The notes: generated from the letters alone by a model not told the origin. DNA of 64,000 nucleotides from Coemansia sp. RSA 487 (GCA_027577595.1 JANBRJ010000037.1:85762-149761), one strand, 5' to 3'. Counted from the stretch's first letter, positions 13,569 to 24,935 are shown. Numbers and translations are program-made.

Positions 13569-16500
13569 CTGCTGGCTGTCGCTAACAACACGGTGCCCTG
13601 GGTCATACTCGAGTGTCAGATTGTCGTACTCCAGGTCGTCGTCTGCGCTGGTAACAAGCTCGTAGCGAGCAGCCTGTGGACGGCGCTGCTGGCAGATCGC
13701 CGCCAGCCACGTGTGCAGCTGCTGGATCCACGACGCACGCGCGTTCTCCAGAGGCGGATCGAGATACATGACCTGGTTCTTGATGCGCAGCTCATGGACA
13801 AGCGGGCGCAGCTGAGGAGTTGCACCAGCGGCATTGCCGTCGGAATCGCTGCGTGCGGACAGCCCGCGCGCACCAGCGATATCGTCGACGCCCATGCTGC
13901 GCTGCAGCTTGCGTGCAATGTTGCTCGACTCGTCGCGCATCCCATGGCCTAGGGTACCACCGCCAATAGCACTGCTATTAAGAGTGTCAGTGTCGCCGTC
14001 ATCCCCGGCTGCAGGCATGCGGTTGAACTCTACAATCCACGCATGGATAGCGTGCGACAGCCGCGCAGTCAGCACGCGCTCGAGCCGCTGGTCGAGCCCA
14101 GACACCCACTGCTCGAGGTTAGCGTAGTTGTCGAGGTTGAGACGATCGATAAGCGCTTGGATGCGGTCCAGGATCTCCTTGAAGTTGGCCTCGTCATACG
14201 GACACGACGACAGCTCGCGAACCGCCGCGTTGATATCGCCGTTGAGCGCGATCAGCGACTCGACCTTTTCCTGGAAGAGCGACACGACCGCTGCAAACTC
14301 ACGCACGAACGAGGCGTTGCGGTTCTCGTGCGACTCAACAACGGTGTTGATGCCGCCAGAGGCAGCCGAGTATAGCCCGGCTGTCGTGACAAAGTACTGC
14401 CACTTGAGCCCCATGCCCTTTTGGATGCACAGCATCACGTCGCGGCGGTACCCGGCAGCCAGCGGCAGGACGTTCAGGTGCTGGTGCAAACGGTGGCTCG
14501 TTTGGCGATAGATCTTGGTGGTTTCCATAAGACTCACAGCATAGGGGTAGACGCGCTTGCCGTCGCGCGCCATGTTGACCAGCGTGTGCGGCACTTGGAA
14601 GCCCAGCCACAGCAGCTCACGCACTTCCTTGAATAGCGTGATCAGATGTGCGTCAAAGCTGATGTTGAGCTGGAACGCGTTCCCCGAAGCGCGGTGGCGG
14701 GTAATCAGGATCACGCGGCCAGACACTGTCAGATCACGGCGGCTGATCTCGGCAAACCACGCGTCGTACATCGGGCGCGTCTCGAGCTTGCGGCGGAAGC
14801 TGGCAGAGTCCGCTTGCAGGCGCTGGCCCTCGGCGTACAGCTCCCACCCCTTGCCAAGCACATCCTCGACACGACGCATGTACATGTCGAGCTGCCGCTC
14901 GATCTGGCGGACCCAGATGATGACGCCCGACACGGGGGGCACATCGCGCAGCTGCGACATGGCGTATGCCTCGGACCGGCTATAGTTTTTCTTGAACGTG
15001 TCGTGGAGCCGGCGGATGTCGTCCTTGACTGAGCTGATCAGCTGCGTCTGGTACTCCTGGATGGCGCCGCGGATCTTGGGCCGCACAAACAGCGCGTTGA
15101 ACTTGGAGAACACGCGGAACATCTCGGACGCATTGCGCGCGGTGGCTAGGCGGTCGCGCAGCCGAACGATGATCTGGTTCTCGACCCTGGCGACACGCTC
15201 GTTGTAGCTTGTTTCCGCGCGCTCCCACAGCTCTGTGCCGTCGGACGTGACGTCCAGGATATCGACGATCTTGACGATGTCGTACGCCATGCGGATCTCG
15301 TCGATGGCCGACGTGTTGCCGGCAGCCGACGCGTCGTCGCTGATGGTGCCGTGGCCAGCACCCATAACCTTGACAATGGTCTGCTGGAGCTGCTCGTGCT
15401 GTTGGCGGAACTGGTGGACAAACTGGAAGCGCTCCTGCAGCGCAGCGTGAGCGGCGCGGATCTTGATGGGGATGAACTTTTCGCTGCGCTTGCGGGTGAC
15501 ATCGCGCGCAAGGTTTGCAAACTCCTTGACCTGGTTCTCCCAGGCATCGAAGGCGGTATGGGTCTCGCGGAACAGGCGGTCAAAGTCTGCGTAGTCCATG
15601 TTCATTAGACGTACATGGCTCAGGACCTTGACCAGCTGGTCGTTAAAGTCGCGCGAAATCGCCTCAACAAGCGGCAGCGCGCGGCGCACCGGGTATGCAG
15701 TCAGCTTGAGCTTCTTGTTGACGTGGGCAAAGATCAGCTCAATGGCAAAGCTGATGCGCCCGATGTCTGTCGCTGACAGCAGCTCGTTGATCGGAAAGTC
15801 CTTCATAAGCACGTTGAAGCGCGTGACGCGCTCGGCGGCCTCCTTGAGGCCCGTGTCTGTGCGGAATGACACGGTTGCGTGGAAGCGCTTGGCCGCCTTG
15901 AGCACATCCATCGTCAACACGATTTCGTCGCTCTGCAGCTGCTCCTCGATGCGCTCAAGCGCGCGCTCCATCGACAGCCAAAAGTTGATTTCCTGGCTGG
16001 TGGTTCCGGAGCCCGGGTCGCGATCAAGCTTGGTGACCTTTTGGATCTCCTTGATCCAGCCGTTGACATCGCCCTGCAGCTGGTTGAGGAAGCCCGAGTC
16101 CGCGAGCAGCGTGGAGCCAATGGCGTCCACCGTAGTGCGCACGCCCTGGCTGCGGCATGCGTCGACTGCGCGAGCAATCGCCGGATGGATGTTGAGCGCC
16201 ACCTCGGGGATGTCCATGTTCTGCTGCAAGTGCAGAAGGGAGAGCTCGAGCTCGGCCAGCTTCTTCTTGGCCATCGGAATGCCGCCTTGCTGCGAGGAGT
16301 CCTTTTCGTCGCGGAATGCATCGTTGCCGCCAGCCTGCGCCGCTGCCGCCTGCTGCTCGGCTTTTTCCTTGGCTGTCACATAGGCGTTGAAGTACGGCGA
16401 TACTGCAAAGCGCAAGTAAGCGTGCAGAGCCTCGTAGGGGTTGGTTGCCAGCGCAGAAACTGCGGAGCGCTCCTTGGCAGATCCTGGTGCAGCAGGTGTC

Positions 16501-17063
16501 GTCTGGCCGTCGCCCGCGACAGCAACGCCGGTAGATGACGACAACGACGACGACGCTGGGCCAGGAAGGTTCATGACCTGGATCTGGCGCGCCAGCGGCA
16601 CAGTTGGATCAAGCGTCGGCACGCGCTTTATCAGTGCAACACTCCCGACATGTGTGGGTTTCCACAGGAGCTCGAACGACAATGCAAACGAGGAGCGGGG
16701 AAGCGCATAAGCCGCATCACCGCTGCTGCCATTTTCTGCTGCCTCTGCTTCTGCTGCCTGTGCGTCTTCGGTCTCTGTTTCCTTTACCACGTAAAGCACT
16801 GGCACCGATGCGTCGTTTGCAAAGGCCTTACACTTGACGCTGGCTTCGGGGATCGAAAACATCGCGCGAATAGCGTCGAAGTCGCTTTCCTCCCCGTCGT
16901 CGCCGCTTCCGTCGTCCAAAATATCCTGGCCACTGCCTAACAGAACAGGGACCAGGTTCATAAGGTACCGCTTGACGATGTTTGGATCGCAGTATGGTAC
17001 GGTTGCTGGCGGGCGTTCAGTAACGTCACCAGAGGAGGACGGATGGTCTGCCAAATCCTCCAT
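2337..17063 (-). CDS. Cytoplasmic dynein heavy chain
   Basis: A 4908-residue minus-end-directed microtubule motor encoded in one uninterrupted exon. The order is an N-terminal tail (about 1-1400), the linker, then the AAA+ ring. Walker A loops are visible in AAA1 (GPAGTGKTESVK, about residue 2075, followed by CDENFDFQAMGRIF and VFDEFNRL), AAA2 (GASGSGKT, about 2379), AAA3 (GPPGSGKT, about 2767) and AAA4 (GVSGAGKT, about 3112). A stalk follows, with two coiled coils around a microtubule-binding domain (about 3360-3670; core near ANPPSAVKMAMESVC). AAA5, AAA6 and the C-terminal domain complete it. It is somewhat longer than usual for fungal cytoplasmic dynein (about 4100-4400). The excess comes partly from low-complexity inserts with two glutamine tracts. 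The ATG at 17063 precedes MEDLADHPSSS and no upstream in-frame extension is needed. Assignment as cytoplasmic dynein 1, rather than axonemal or IFT dynein, follows from overall family resemblance. Confidence 0.96.
3279..3311 (-). repeat. CAG-type tract encoding 11 glutamines in dynein
   Basis: Eleven consecutive Gln codons, nearly pure CAG, in the C-terminal region of the dynein heavy chain (about residue 4590). They follow an acidic DDDDDEDDE run. Likely a length-variable surface loop. Confidence 0.9.
13539..13574 (-). repeat. Mixed CAG/CAA tract encoding 12 glutamines in dynein tail
   Basis: Twelve consecutive Gln codons (CAG interrupted by CAA) at about residue 1165, in the dynein tail. 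The CAA interruptions should make it more stable than the purer tract near the 3' end. Confidence 0.9.
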
Positions 17064-17579
17064 TTCGATTTGTCTTTTGCTGATTTAAAAGAGCCTGATG
17101 CTTTTGTTTTGATTAGTTTTGAAGTTTAATAAAAAAAGTGTAGCTGTAGAGTACGAATTAGGAAATGATTACTTTTTTTTTATTTTGAATGAGTAAAGAA
17201 AAGCAAAAAGGGGGGGTTTTTTGTATACCAAATATCGGATGTTGAAACGGCTGTTGACAAATAAGCTCTGATTGTTTGTTTGTTTGTTTTTCATGCAAGT
17301 TGGTGGGTTGTGGCCTACACTGCTTATAAATGCTGGACTGATTCACTGCTTCTTTAGACTCCTGCAAGCTCGCCGTTTTCAAACGGTCTCTCTTTAATAT
17401 CAAATATGGTTCCAATAGAAAAAAGGATACCATTATAAAACACTGCCAATGTATTGAAAGTTGTTTACGAGGAAAGAAAGTCTTGAATAACGAATAGACC
17501 ATGAGGGGAGGGGAAAGCGAAAGCACTAGTTTAAATTTAACACCTATGGATGAAGGAGGGACCCGTAGAAGTTGACGGA
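17064..17579. other. Dynein promoter and downstream end of the next gene
   Basis: AT-rich spacer between the dynein start and the stop of the next minus-strand gene. It contains poly-T and poly-G runs near 17174-17220 and a TTTG repeat near 17275-17290. No gene seen. Confidence 0.5.
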
Positions 17580-18197
17580 TTAGAAGAAGGCGGCGACAGC
17601 AACCAATGCAGCTGCAGCAACAGAGCCAGCGACCTTTGCGGCGCCGCTGCTTGTCTCAGTGTCTTCCTTGTGCGAGGAAGAGTCGTGCTCGTCGTCCGAG
17701 TCACTCGAGGCAGAATCTTCGCTAGACTCGTTAGATTCGCGCTCGCTTTCCTCGCTATCAGAACCGGACTCATCGTCAGACGAGTCATCGGACAGCTCAT
17801 CGCTAGCCGAATCGGTGACAGCACTGCTGCTACCGTCCGAGGAAGACGACTCGCTGCCGCTGCTGCCGCCGCTGCTGCTGCTGCTGCTGCTGCTTGATGA
17901 GGTTTCGGTGGGGGTCGGCAACAGTGTGGAAATCGAGGACATGAATTCGACATACTCGCTGGAGAGCTTGGGGATTTCCGAGGTCGGGAGGCTGGGAGCC
18001 AGCGCGACGAGCGAATTAAAGTCGGTGGGAAGCGTGCCCTCGCCAGCCATTAAAGAGCTGATAAAGTCGGCTGGCAGGTACGTCATAGCACCAGCGATGT
18101 CAGAGGGCATGGCCGACAGAATGGCTCCCAGGTTGGGGTTCCCGGCGGCAGCGGCAAGCGATGCAAGCGCGAAAAGGGCGGTGGCGGTGTACTTCAT
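17580..18197 (-). CDS. Secreted Ser/Asp-rich protein with GPI-type tail
   Basis: A 205-residue protein starting MKYTATALFALASLAAAAG, a clear signal peptide. A small folded part (about residues 20-95) follows, then a long serine and acidic tract (about 100-180), then a hydrophobic C-terminus (AGSVAAAALVAVAAFF) after a small-residue stretch. That is the layout of a GPI-anchored cell-surface protein. The motif SLMAG followed by PT also occurs in the small protein at 46228-46587, suggesting kinship. Surface display in wall or membrane is inferred; no enzymatic motif is present. The acidic tract could bind divalent cations, but that is speculation. Confidence 0.75.
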   Translation of the reverse strand: MKYTATALFALASLAAAAGNPNLGAILSAMPSDIAGAMTYLPADFISSLMAGEGTLPTDFNSLVALAPSLPTSEIPKLSSEYVEFMSSISTLLPTPTETSSSSSSSSSSGGSSGSESSSSDGSSSAVTDSASDELSDDSSDDESGSDSEESERESNESSEDSASSDSDDEHDSSSHKEDTETSSGAAKVAGSVAAAALVAVAAFF

Positions 18198-19099
18198 GGC
18201 GAATAGAAAGAAAGGTGAGAGTTTGAAGGGGAAGGGAGGTTTGTAACGGATAAGCGCGAGGCGGAAGAAAAGAAGGTAAAAAAAGAGGGCGAAAACAAGT
18301 GTTCAAGAAAGAAAGGTAAATTGCTTTTTGGAAGAAGCGAAAGAGTAAAAATGCAAAAAAGTTTGGTTAGAAAAGTAAGGAACGATGGGCAGCGCAAAGC
18401 ATGCATGAATACATCATCTTTGTGTCAATGGAACAGGTTTGTTTGTGTGTCTCTGTGGCTTTGATTATACTGCAAAAGTCTTCCTTGAGGTTCGCTTATT
18501 CCCTTTTTGCCGTTTAGTGCAGTAACATCAAGGACATGCTTGTTCTGCTCTTTATTTCGTCCTTTTGACGCGTAGCAATTCTGTTGACCGATAATGTGGT
18601 TCTACCTACCAAAAAAAAAAAGCAAAGCACTTTATTTTCTGGGCTTTTCGGTCTCTGTGGTCCAAGACCGCGTTTTTATTGATGAGATCATTCGATATGC
18701 AACCAATACAGTGTGCCTGCATATAAGCCGATTTTCAATTTTAGCAAAGTGGTTGGTTGCTTTCTCGCTCTTATCGCCTTAATGGTTTGGATACATTTAA
18801 TGTGACGATTTTGGATTCAAAGTTATTCATTGATTCATATACAATAACTGCAAATGCTTGTTGAGGATCTGCTGTTTTGTTTGTTTTCCGTTACTGTTGC
18901 CAAGACTATTTTTCATTGTTTGACCTGTGCCTATTATAACTAGTCTATTTTTTTGTAGGTTCCAGCTTCTAATTTGATAATAAAGCGCTTACGTGATTTA
19001 GCCCAACTAGATCTATTCATTCCACTAACGAACCATCGAAACATTACACGCTAAAGGGAAAAGCATAGTTTATTCGTATCATCTAGGATGATGAAAGAG
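18198..19099. other. AT-rich spacer
   Basis: About 0.9 kb holding the promoter of the secreted protein at 18197 and the 3' flank of the next minus-strand gene. Pyrimidine-rich on the coding strand next to the start codon. No gene supported. Confidence 0.45.
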
Positions 19100-19582
19100 T
19101 TACAGAATTGACAAAGATTTCAGAAGTAGTAGGGAAGGTAGCACCATGGCTAGCACATGTTCCGTGGCAAAGGCCAGCGATGCGGAGCCACTAACTACGT
19201 ACGCCGACTGATGAGCAGCCTGGTATGCGGCCGAGATGCTCTGCAGCTGCTCGTCGTCCCAAGTGCGTGGCCCAATATCGCGTATCTTGTCCATCAGTGA
19301 GTGCATGTACTGCAAGTCGAAGGCTGCAGGCACGGGGGCGCCGTATATCGAGGTCATCAGCACATATGCGCCGTAATCCCTGTCGCTGCTCAGCGTGCTT
19401 ATTTGTCCGTCCAAGCTCCGGTGAATGTCGGGCCAATTCGCGCTTGCCGATTCGTAGAACGCCTCGGTGTTGTCGATGGTTGTTGCTGGGATGTAAAACA
19501 CTGCATATGCTTGTTTTGGTGCATGTATAATTGCCATTGTCATGGCAATAACAATGGCGCAGAAGTTGCTGTTGGTCCTCAT
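19100..19582 (-). CDS. Small secreted protein, hydrophobic C-terminus
   Basis: 160 residues. The N-terminus (about 1-28) is a signal peptide, a compact region follows, and the C-terminus (FATEHVLAMVLPSLLLLKSL) is hydrophobic and could be a GPI-attachment signal. The central piece has SIYGAPVPAAFDLQYM and a later GPRTW. The plus-strand protein at 24330-24935 has SIYGATSMPALYNDAM and GPATIW at equivalent spacing, so the two look like diverged paralogues. Function unknown. The start ATG at 19582 is preceded by a TTTTG repeat. Confidence 0.65.
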   Translation of the reverse strand: MRTNSNFCAIVIAMTMAIIHAPKQAYAVFYIPATTIDNTEAFYESASANWPDIHRSLDGQISTLSSDRDYGAYVLMTSIYGAPVPAAFDLQYMHSLMDKIRDIGPRTWDDEQLQSISAAYQAAHQSAYVVSGSASLAFATEHVLAMVLPSLLLLKSLSIL

Positions 19583-19583
19583 T

Positions 19584-19616
19584 GTTTTGTTTTGTTTTGT
19601 TTTGTTTTGTTTTTGT
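19584..19616. repeat. TTTTG pentanucleotide microsatellite
   Basis: Six or so consecutive GTTTT/TTTTG units immediately upstream of the start codon of the minus-strand gene ending at 19100, so they lie in its 5' leader or core promoter. Confidence 0.85.
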
Positions 19617-20747
19617 GACTATGGAGCCTAGAGAAATTCAAAGCACCTGTATCCCTTTGTGTGTTTTACTCGGTTCTGTGTTTTTTAGTGCTTTGCCAAG
19701 ATTTGAAACAATAAGAAAATATCTAGATAAAAACCGAATAGCTGAGGAATGGAAAGCAACAATTTGCTCCTTACCTTGTTTTGCTGTTTTTCGTTTTAAT
19801 GGCTCACTCCTTCACACTGGTCCTTTTGGATAACCAAGACCACTTGGACGAGGAGAACTGCACATGCTGAACGAAATAAAAAGACTGGTCGTGTGGGTGC
19901 AGTAAAGCATAGTAACATTGCAGCATCTTGCTCTTATTGCATTATATTGCGGACCTTGTTTGAGGCATGAGTGTGTTATTCGGCAGAGCTTGCCGGACTT
20001 GATCTTTTTCTGCGGGGAATGATGAAGCTGGCTGAGAAACCGGGGAAACAAAAAAGCCAAGCAACAGCTTGGATGCCGAAAAAGAAGGGAAAAAACGAAT
20101 AAAACAGGCACGCAAAGTGCACGTGCTTTTTCAATCTTCGGCATCCACTCACGCTGACGATTTTCGATAACTGATAGCTGAATGGATGGTATGTGAGGCG
20201 GAGAAGGGCGTAATTACAACTCCCTTTTTCCAAAATCGCAGTAAACTACGCTAGGTTTTTTTTTCATCTTTCCTGCGTCATGTGTGCCACACACGGCATG
20301 GGTGCCGCCACACATGTAATCCGCTTTGGCCAGAATAAAAACATATTACGGCAAAAGAAACCGGAGATGGCAAATGTTAACTGACACTAGTATCTTTTTT
20401 GTCTCCATTGACAAGGATGAATAGTACAACTGCGTAAACTATGTGGGGTTTATTCCTTTTTCGGCTTTTGCAGATACCGGTAAAACGATCCAAAAATGCA
20501 AGATTTACCGAAATACACGAAAGACGTAAACTAACCAAGTTTATTTGCGAGATCTCCAACAGCATCACTTTCTTTTCACTTGATCTTGCTACGGAACGTG
20601 ACTCCCTATTTTGCTATTGCGTGACATGGTAGCCCGTGAGCAAGACCTCTTCCCTTATTTGTATTGCGAAATTGTCAAAAGTTCACAGGTCCCGATTGTT
20701 AGTTTGGAGCAGTGAAAAGGAGGAGGGCTGAGGGAAGTTCACTCTGG
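19617..20747. other. AT-rich spacer between divergent genes
   Basis: About 1.1 kb between the divergently transcribed secreted protein (minus) and RING protein (plus). Promoters of both should be here. Short ORFs on either strand lack family resemblance. Confidence 0.45.
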
Positions 20748-20756
20748 TATATAAAT
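20748..20756 (+). promoter_or_regulatory. Probable TATA box of the RING-H2 gene
   Basis: TATATAAAT lies about 85 bp upstream of the chosen ATG at 20841, a plausible distance for a short fungal 5' leader. An ATG directly behind it (20757) opens another frame and would precede the transcription start. Confidence 0.5.
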
Positions 20757-20840
20757 GGAGTTGGTCTATTCCTTGCTCTCTTGGAATTTCAATATTATAA
20801 TGAATCTGTATCTTTCATCCCACTTTATTAGATTATTAGA

Positions 20841-21637
20841 ATGTCCACAAGTATATCAACCATCAGCAGCGGCAGCAGCGGCAGTGCCATTGCTGCCAGT
20901 CTTACAACATCGCTTCTATCAAGCACTCCTACCACGACCGGCACACCTAAGGATATGTCGGGCTCGCATGGCGTACCACCATCCCAAGCAAGCACCAAAC
21001 AGACCGTCATTCTCAGCGTTGTATTTGCAGGTAAGCACCAATCTAACCGTGTTTGCCTAACTAACTGGTGCTGTTCTTAAAAATACGAAAGCTAATCACT
21101 GAAAAATGCTACATTTTATTAAAAGTAGGATGGGCGGTTATTGCGCTAGTGCTGTTTGTGCTGGTGGCGCGGCGACGCGGAAAGCTTTTGCAGGAACAAG
21201 ACATGGAGGCGATGCTGGCGGAGCAGCAGATACAGGCGCTTGGGATGCACACGCCGTATGCGCGAATGCCCTTGGGCACCGAGTACCAGCCGACTCGGCG
21301 TGCGCGGCAACTGCCCGTGCTCAAAACCAGCGAGCTTGCGCTAATCCCGGTGATCCCGGCCGCCGAGTACCTAGGCAAAATCAGCGCAGAGTGCGAGAAC
21401 AAAAAAGGCGAGCCAGATGGCGGCGACGAGGAGCAGCCCGTTTGTGTTGTTTGTCTGGAGCAGCTTTCGGCCAGCGACGAGAAAGTACGAGTGCTGGGGT
21501 GTGGCCATGCATTCCATCCTCCATGCATCGATAAGTGGCTGCTCAAGCGCTCGTGCCGCTGTCCGCTATGCAACCTCGACACTAAGAGCGCCCTTGGGCT
21601 GCCTGGCCACCCGAGCTCGGCAAAGCTTGCCGACTAA
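20841..21637 (+). CDS. Single-pass membrane RING-H2 ubiquitin ligase (spliced)
   Basis: Join 20841..21030 and 21129..21637. The 98-bp intron starts GTAAGC, ends TAG and has CTAACTAAC as a branch-point candidate. Joining restores Ala-Gly-Trp across the boundary in frame. The 232-residue product has a Ser/Thr-rich N-terminus of about 55 residues, one membrane span (VILSVVFAGWAVIALVLFVL) followed by RRR, a linker, and a C-terminal RING-H2 finger (about residues 169-212). The finger reads CVVC, then CGHAFHPPC, then CRCPLC, the C3-H2-C3 zinc ligand set. The layout matches PA-TM/ATL-type E3 ligases that ubiquitinate membrane or vacuolar/endosomal cargo. The topology (N-terminus lumenal, RING cytosolic) is inferred from the positive residues after the span. 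Confidence 0.85.
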
Positions 21638-21689
21638 GACAACAATCTTTGACATTAGAAAAAAAAGCCGTAACTACAAAGAGGAAATG

Positions 21690-24040
21690 TTAGGATCCGC
21701 TCCTCCCTTCCAAGACTCTTTGAAGAAAATTATCAAGCATTATTTTCATCCACTTGCTGTATCATTCTGTATTTTATCCATCCTCAATCACACGCATCCC
21801 TTGCGTTTACAACTTGTTAACCAATTTGCACGATATATTTTTATTGACGAACTTTACAAAAATCAAAACCTTCAATTCCATACTTATTTGAACAGGTAGT
21901 TTTTGTGGAAGCATTTCTCCACTTGACTGCAAGGATGCAAGCTGGGTTATCACGGCTGAAACGCCAGATCCAAGACGCCATTCGTACCGGATCCTACGAC
22001 GTCCATGGCCTCTTCCCTTCCGCCATTATCACGATCCATCATCTAACGCCGATTCTCAATTCATATGCTACAGGTTATGAATTCGAAAAAAAACAATATC
22101 TATTATGACGTTAAGGTGCACCCTGAAATACATGCAAAGGCGTATTTAGGATCACTCAGCTATTTGAGACAGAAGGTGAGTGTGTGTTCCAAAGTATGCC
22201 GCCGCACATGATGTGGGTGCCACAGCACATGGCTATAGCCACCGACATCCTGCGCCGGAACATATTGCAAGACACAGCAGATAAAGCAACATACGAAAAA
22301 AAACGAAAACATATGGTGGCAGATCAGATTTTGGACCTCAAATCCAAAGCAATAAGTTTCGCAAAGCGGGCATAACTTTAAACACACAGTACAAACGGAC
22401 GGCGTTTCTATTTCTATCATCAAAGAAAAAGAGAATGGCGGCTGGAGGCCCAAGCGAAAAAAAGGTAGCGAATTGAAGTACGTGAGCGATCTTGACAAGG
22501 AAAAAGCTCAACGAAATCATCGACAGAAGCGCATATTTGGATCCTAATCGCCACAACCTCAAACATGGGATCCTTCCTAGCAGCACAGCAGAAGACCCAA
22601 AGTGTATTCGCTACGCTCGCGACCAACACGCACACGAAACGAAAATACATAGGCATCAACATATACTTGCTATTGTAAAAGCTGCGTACCGCAACGGCAT
22701 TGTGTTGGAGGCTGAGGAGCGCCTCCAACAAGTATCGTGTACGACGACGAATCCTACAGAGTATAAAAGATATTTGCGAACACAAACAGCTGTGCACAGC
22801 GTTTTGAGCGAGTTTTGCACGGAAACGCTCACCAATCGCAACGAATTCGGACAATATCTGCATCGTCGTTTGAGGCTTTCCACTTACATGAATCAGTTGG
22901 CGGCGAACCAACGCCTCGCGAACTATATCCGAAAGAAGGCAGGGAGAAACGACCTCGTGTTGATTATCGGCGACTGGCAGGCAGCAATGGTGCGCTCCCA
23001 GGAGCCGATTCGCGGCATTGGCATGCTTTGTATGCTCCGACGACAGGGCTTCGAAGTATATACAGTCGACGAGTTCCGGACATCGACGTTCTGCCCTAGC
23101 TGCGGTAGCATACTACGCAAGTGTCTCCGCGTCCAGAATCCGCGCAATAAATCCAGAAAGCAACCTCCCATTCGTTGTGTGTCATGGGTTGCTTGAGTGC
23201 ACCAGCGACGAGTGCATCCAGTACGTGAAGGAGAAGCTGAGGGAGAAGAGCGGGAATGAGTCTGGAGCTGAGGGCAATCCAGGTGTGAATGTTGAGGGGC
23301 GCTACTGGAATCGCGACACAGCAGCAGCGCTGAACTTTAGAATAATCACCGATAGCTTACGCACAGTCAGGCGTGTCCCAGAACGCTTCAATCGCAAGGT
23401 GAAGCTGACCCCGGAGCAGCAACGCCAACACCAGCCGCTCAAGCTACAGGTGCTGCACAAGCTACAGTAGACGCGGGAGAAATGGCTGCAAATGCGGTAG
23501 AAATACCAACAACAGAAACGGGAGTGGCAGGAGCAGCGTGCACAGCATAAGTAACACGAGGAGCAACGCCTTCTGGAAAATCAACAGCGACTCGACCAAC
23601 TTATGTGAGGCACAACGCAATAAATTTATGGACAATCAAGAACAGCGGGAGAGGGAGCTCGGTACCGCGAGCTGCAGAGTTTAAAGAACACCATCGTCAA
23701 CTCGAACGGAAGCGGCGCCAAAACCATGAGCTGCAAGCAACAACAACAAATACAACCACCACCAAACAAAATCCGCCATCTCGCTAGACGCCCAGCTGTT
23801 GCAGCCGCTTCTGCTGCCCAACCAAACCGCCGTTCCAAGCGCAAGGCTTCTCTGGGTGCTACTGTCGTTCAGCCAGATGATAGTACCAGATGCAGAGTCG
23901 TTGCCACTGCTTCGTCCGATTCCGAAGCCCAACTGAGCTGTTGTTATCCCAAGCGCAAGGCTGCTACGGCCTCAACGTCTGCTGCAACTGCACAGGAGCA
24001 GGAGCAAACTGCCAAGCGTAAGCGTACTGACTGGCAATGA
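21690..24040 (+). pseudogene. Fanzor (eukaryotic TnpB-like RNA-guided nuclease), frameshifted
   Basis: A nearly full-length Fanzor broken by at least four frame changes or stops. In order: a helical N-terminal part (about 21690-22180); FKHTVQTDGVSISIIK (22380s), the family's TDGVS motif; RuvC-I YLDPNRHNL with Asp at 22540-22542; GDW followed by an arginine-rich segment; VDEFRTSTFCPSC with Glu at 23071-23073 and the first zinc-ribbon pair; then CHGLLEC, the second pair; and RuvC-III YWNRDTAAALNF with Asp at 23315-23317. A single-base shift separates 'SDLDKEK' from 'LNEIIDRSAYLD', and another separates the two zinc pairs. After a stop at 23468 a Gln-rich, then Lys/Arg-rich frame continues to 24040 (KRKRTDWQ), probably the old C-terminal tail. 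Fanzors cut DNA guided by an omega-RNA made from the element's 3' end. The catalytic set is legible but the gene cannot make the whole protein unless some breaks are introns. Confidence 0.82.
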
Positions 24041-24204
24041 AAACAAACCTTCACGTATCGTATCGTATTGTATCGTACCACATCTTATCAGTTAAATCTG
24101 ATGCCATAAGCGGCTTTGCGCCTTTATCTCTGACGAAGGACACCTCTCAGGAGAGACCCTCCTTGCGACAGACTTCTCTTCGAGTTGTTTTAGTGAAGGG
24201 GTCG

Positions 24205-24256
24205 TTTCCAGGCCAATAAGGCGCGGAAATAGGCTGAATCCTCCAGTGAGAACCTG
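24205..24256 (+). other. Possible structured 3' tail of the Fanzor locus
   Basis: A locally GC-rich stretch downstream of the Fanzor relic contains GCGCGGAAATAGG and the small hairpin CCAG-TGAGAAC-CTGG. It weakly recalls the GCGG-AAA block seen after the other Fanzor genes. The similarity is too short to be sure. Confidence 0.22.
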
Positions 24257-24329
24257 GAAGTAAACTAGTATTGTGCCTGTTAATTTTTCGCAACTACATA
24301 TAACGCAAGCTTTCTATATTGTGAAAAAA

Positions 24330-24935
24330 ATGCACATACTACCAGTGTTTCTTTTCACCAGCCTCGCCAGCGCACAATTCGCTTTCCGCGTAGAGGACAC
24401 TGATGTCACCAACATCTACAGGGATATCCAAGCAATGTGGGTCGACTGGGCGGCTGCTGGCAACCAGGTCCTTGAGTCAGCAAGCGCAGATGGGCTGACG
24501 GATGCTTGGTCGCAGTTGGCTTCTATCTATGGCGCAACAAGCATGCCTGCTCTGTACAACGATGCTATGGCGCGCAATGCGGCTACAGCTCTTGCGCAGG
24601 CACAAAAGCACGGGCCTGCTACCATTTGGGACCCTGACGCCGGCGACCATGCGCAGTACTCATTCGCTGTCCGTGATATCTCGATGGCTTCGGGTGGAAA
24701 CGACGAATCTCATCCAGCGACGGCTACTACTGTAAGTTCTCGGTCTTCTTCAGCGACTTTAAATACCCAGGCTCATTCAACATCAGTTGCTACTGCCATA
24801 GAAACGACACATACTTTACAAACAACGGATACCCCTACTACCAGCGCCAGCGCCTGTCGACGCTGCCAGAAAGGAATTTACCGCACTGCTATTTCCGCCA
24901 TTGTCCTTGTAGTTCTATTTCATCATGTAATGTGA
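24330..24935 (+). CDS. Small secreted protein with Ser/Thr-rich stalk
   Basis: 201 residues from the ATG at 24330. The signal peptide MHILPVFLFTSLASAQ is followed by a roughly 110-residue folded part, a Ser/Thr-rich linker (about 125-175) and a hydrophobic end (ISAIVLVVLFHHVM). The folded part shares SIYGA...ALYNDAM and GPATIW with the protein at 19100-19582. The C-terminus looks like a GPI signal or short membrane anchor. No known domain recognised. The frame extends upstream only through a GTG, so the ATG at 24330 is preferred, being directly followed by the signal peptide. Confidence 0.68.
   Translation: MHILPVFLFTSLASAQFAFRVEDTDVTNIYRDIQAMWVDWAAAGNQVLESASADGLTDAWSQLASIYGATSMPALYNDAMARNAATALAQAQKHGPATIWDPDAGDHAQYSFAVRDISMASGGNDESHPATATTVSSRSSSATLNTQAHSTSVATAIETTHTLQTTDTPTTSASACRRCQKGIYRTAISAIVLVVLFHHVM

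Noticed and set aside
17659-18246. 195-codon plus-strand ORF opposite the Ser/Asp-rich secreted protein
   Set aside because: It mirrors the repetitive Ser/Asp codons of the real gene, which has a signal peptide and a GPI-type tail.
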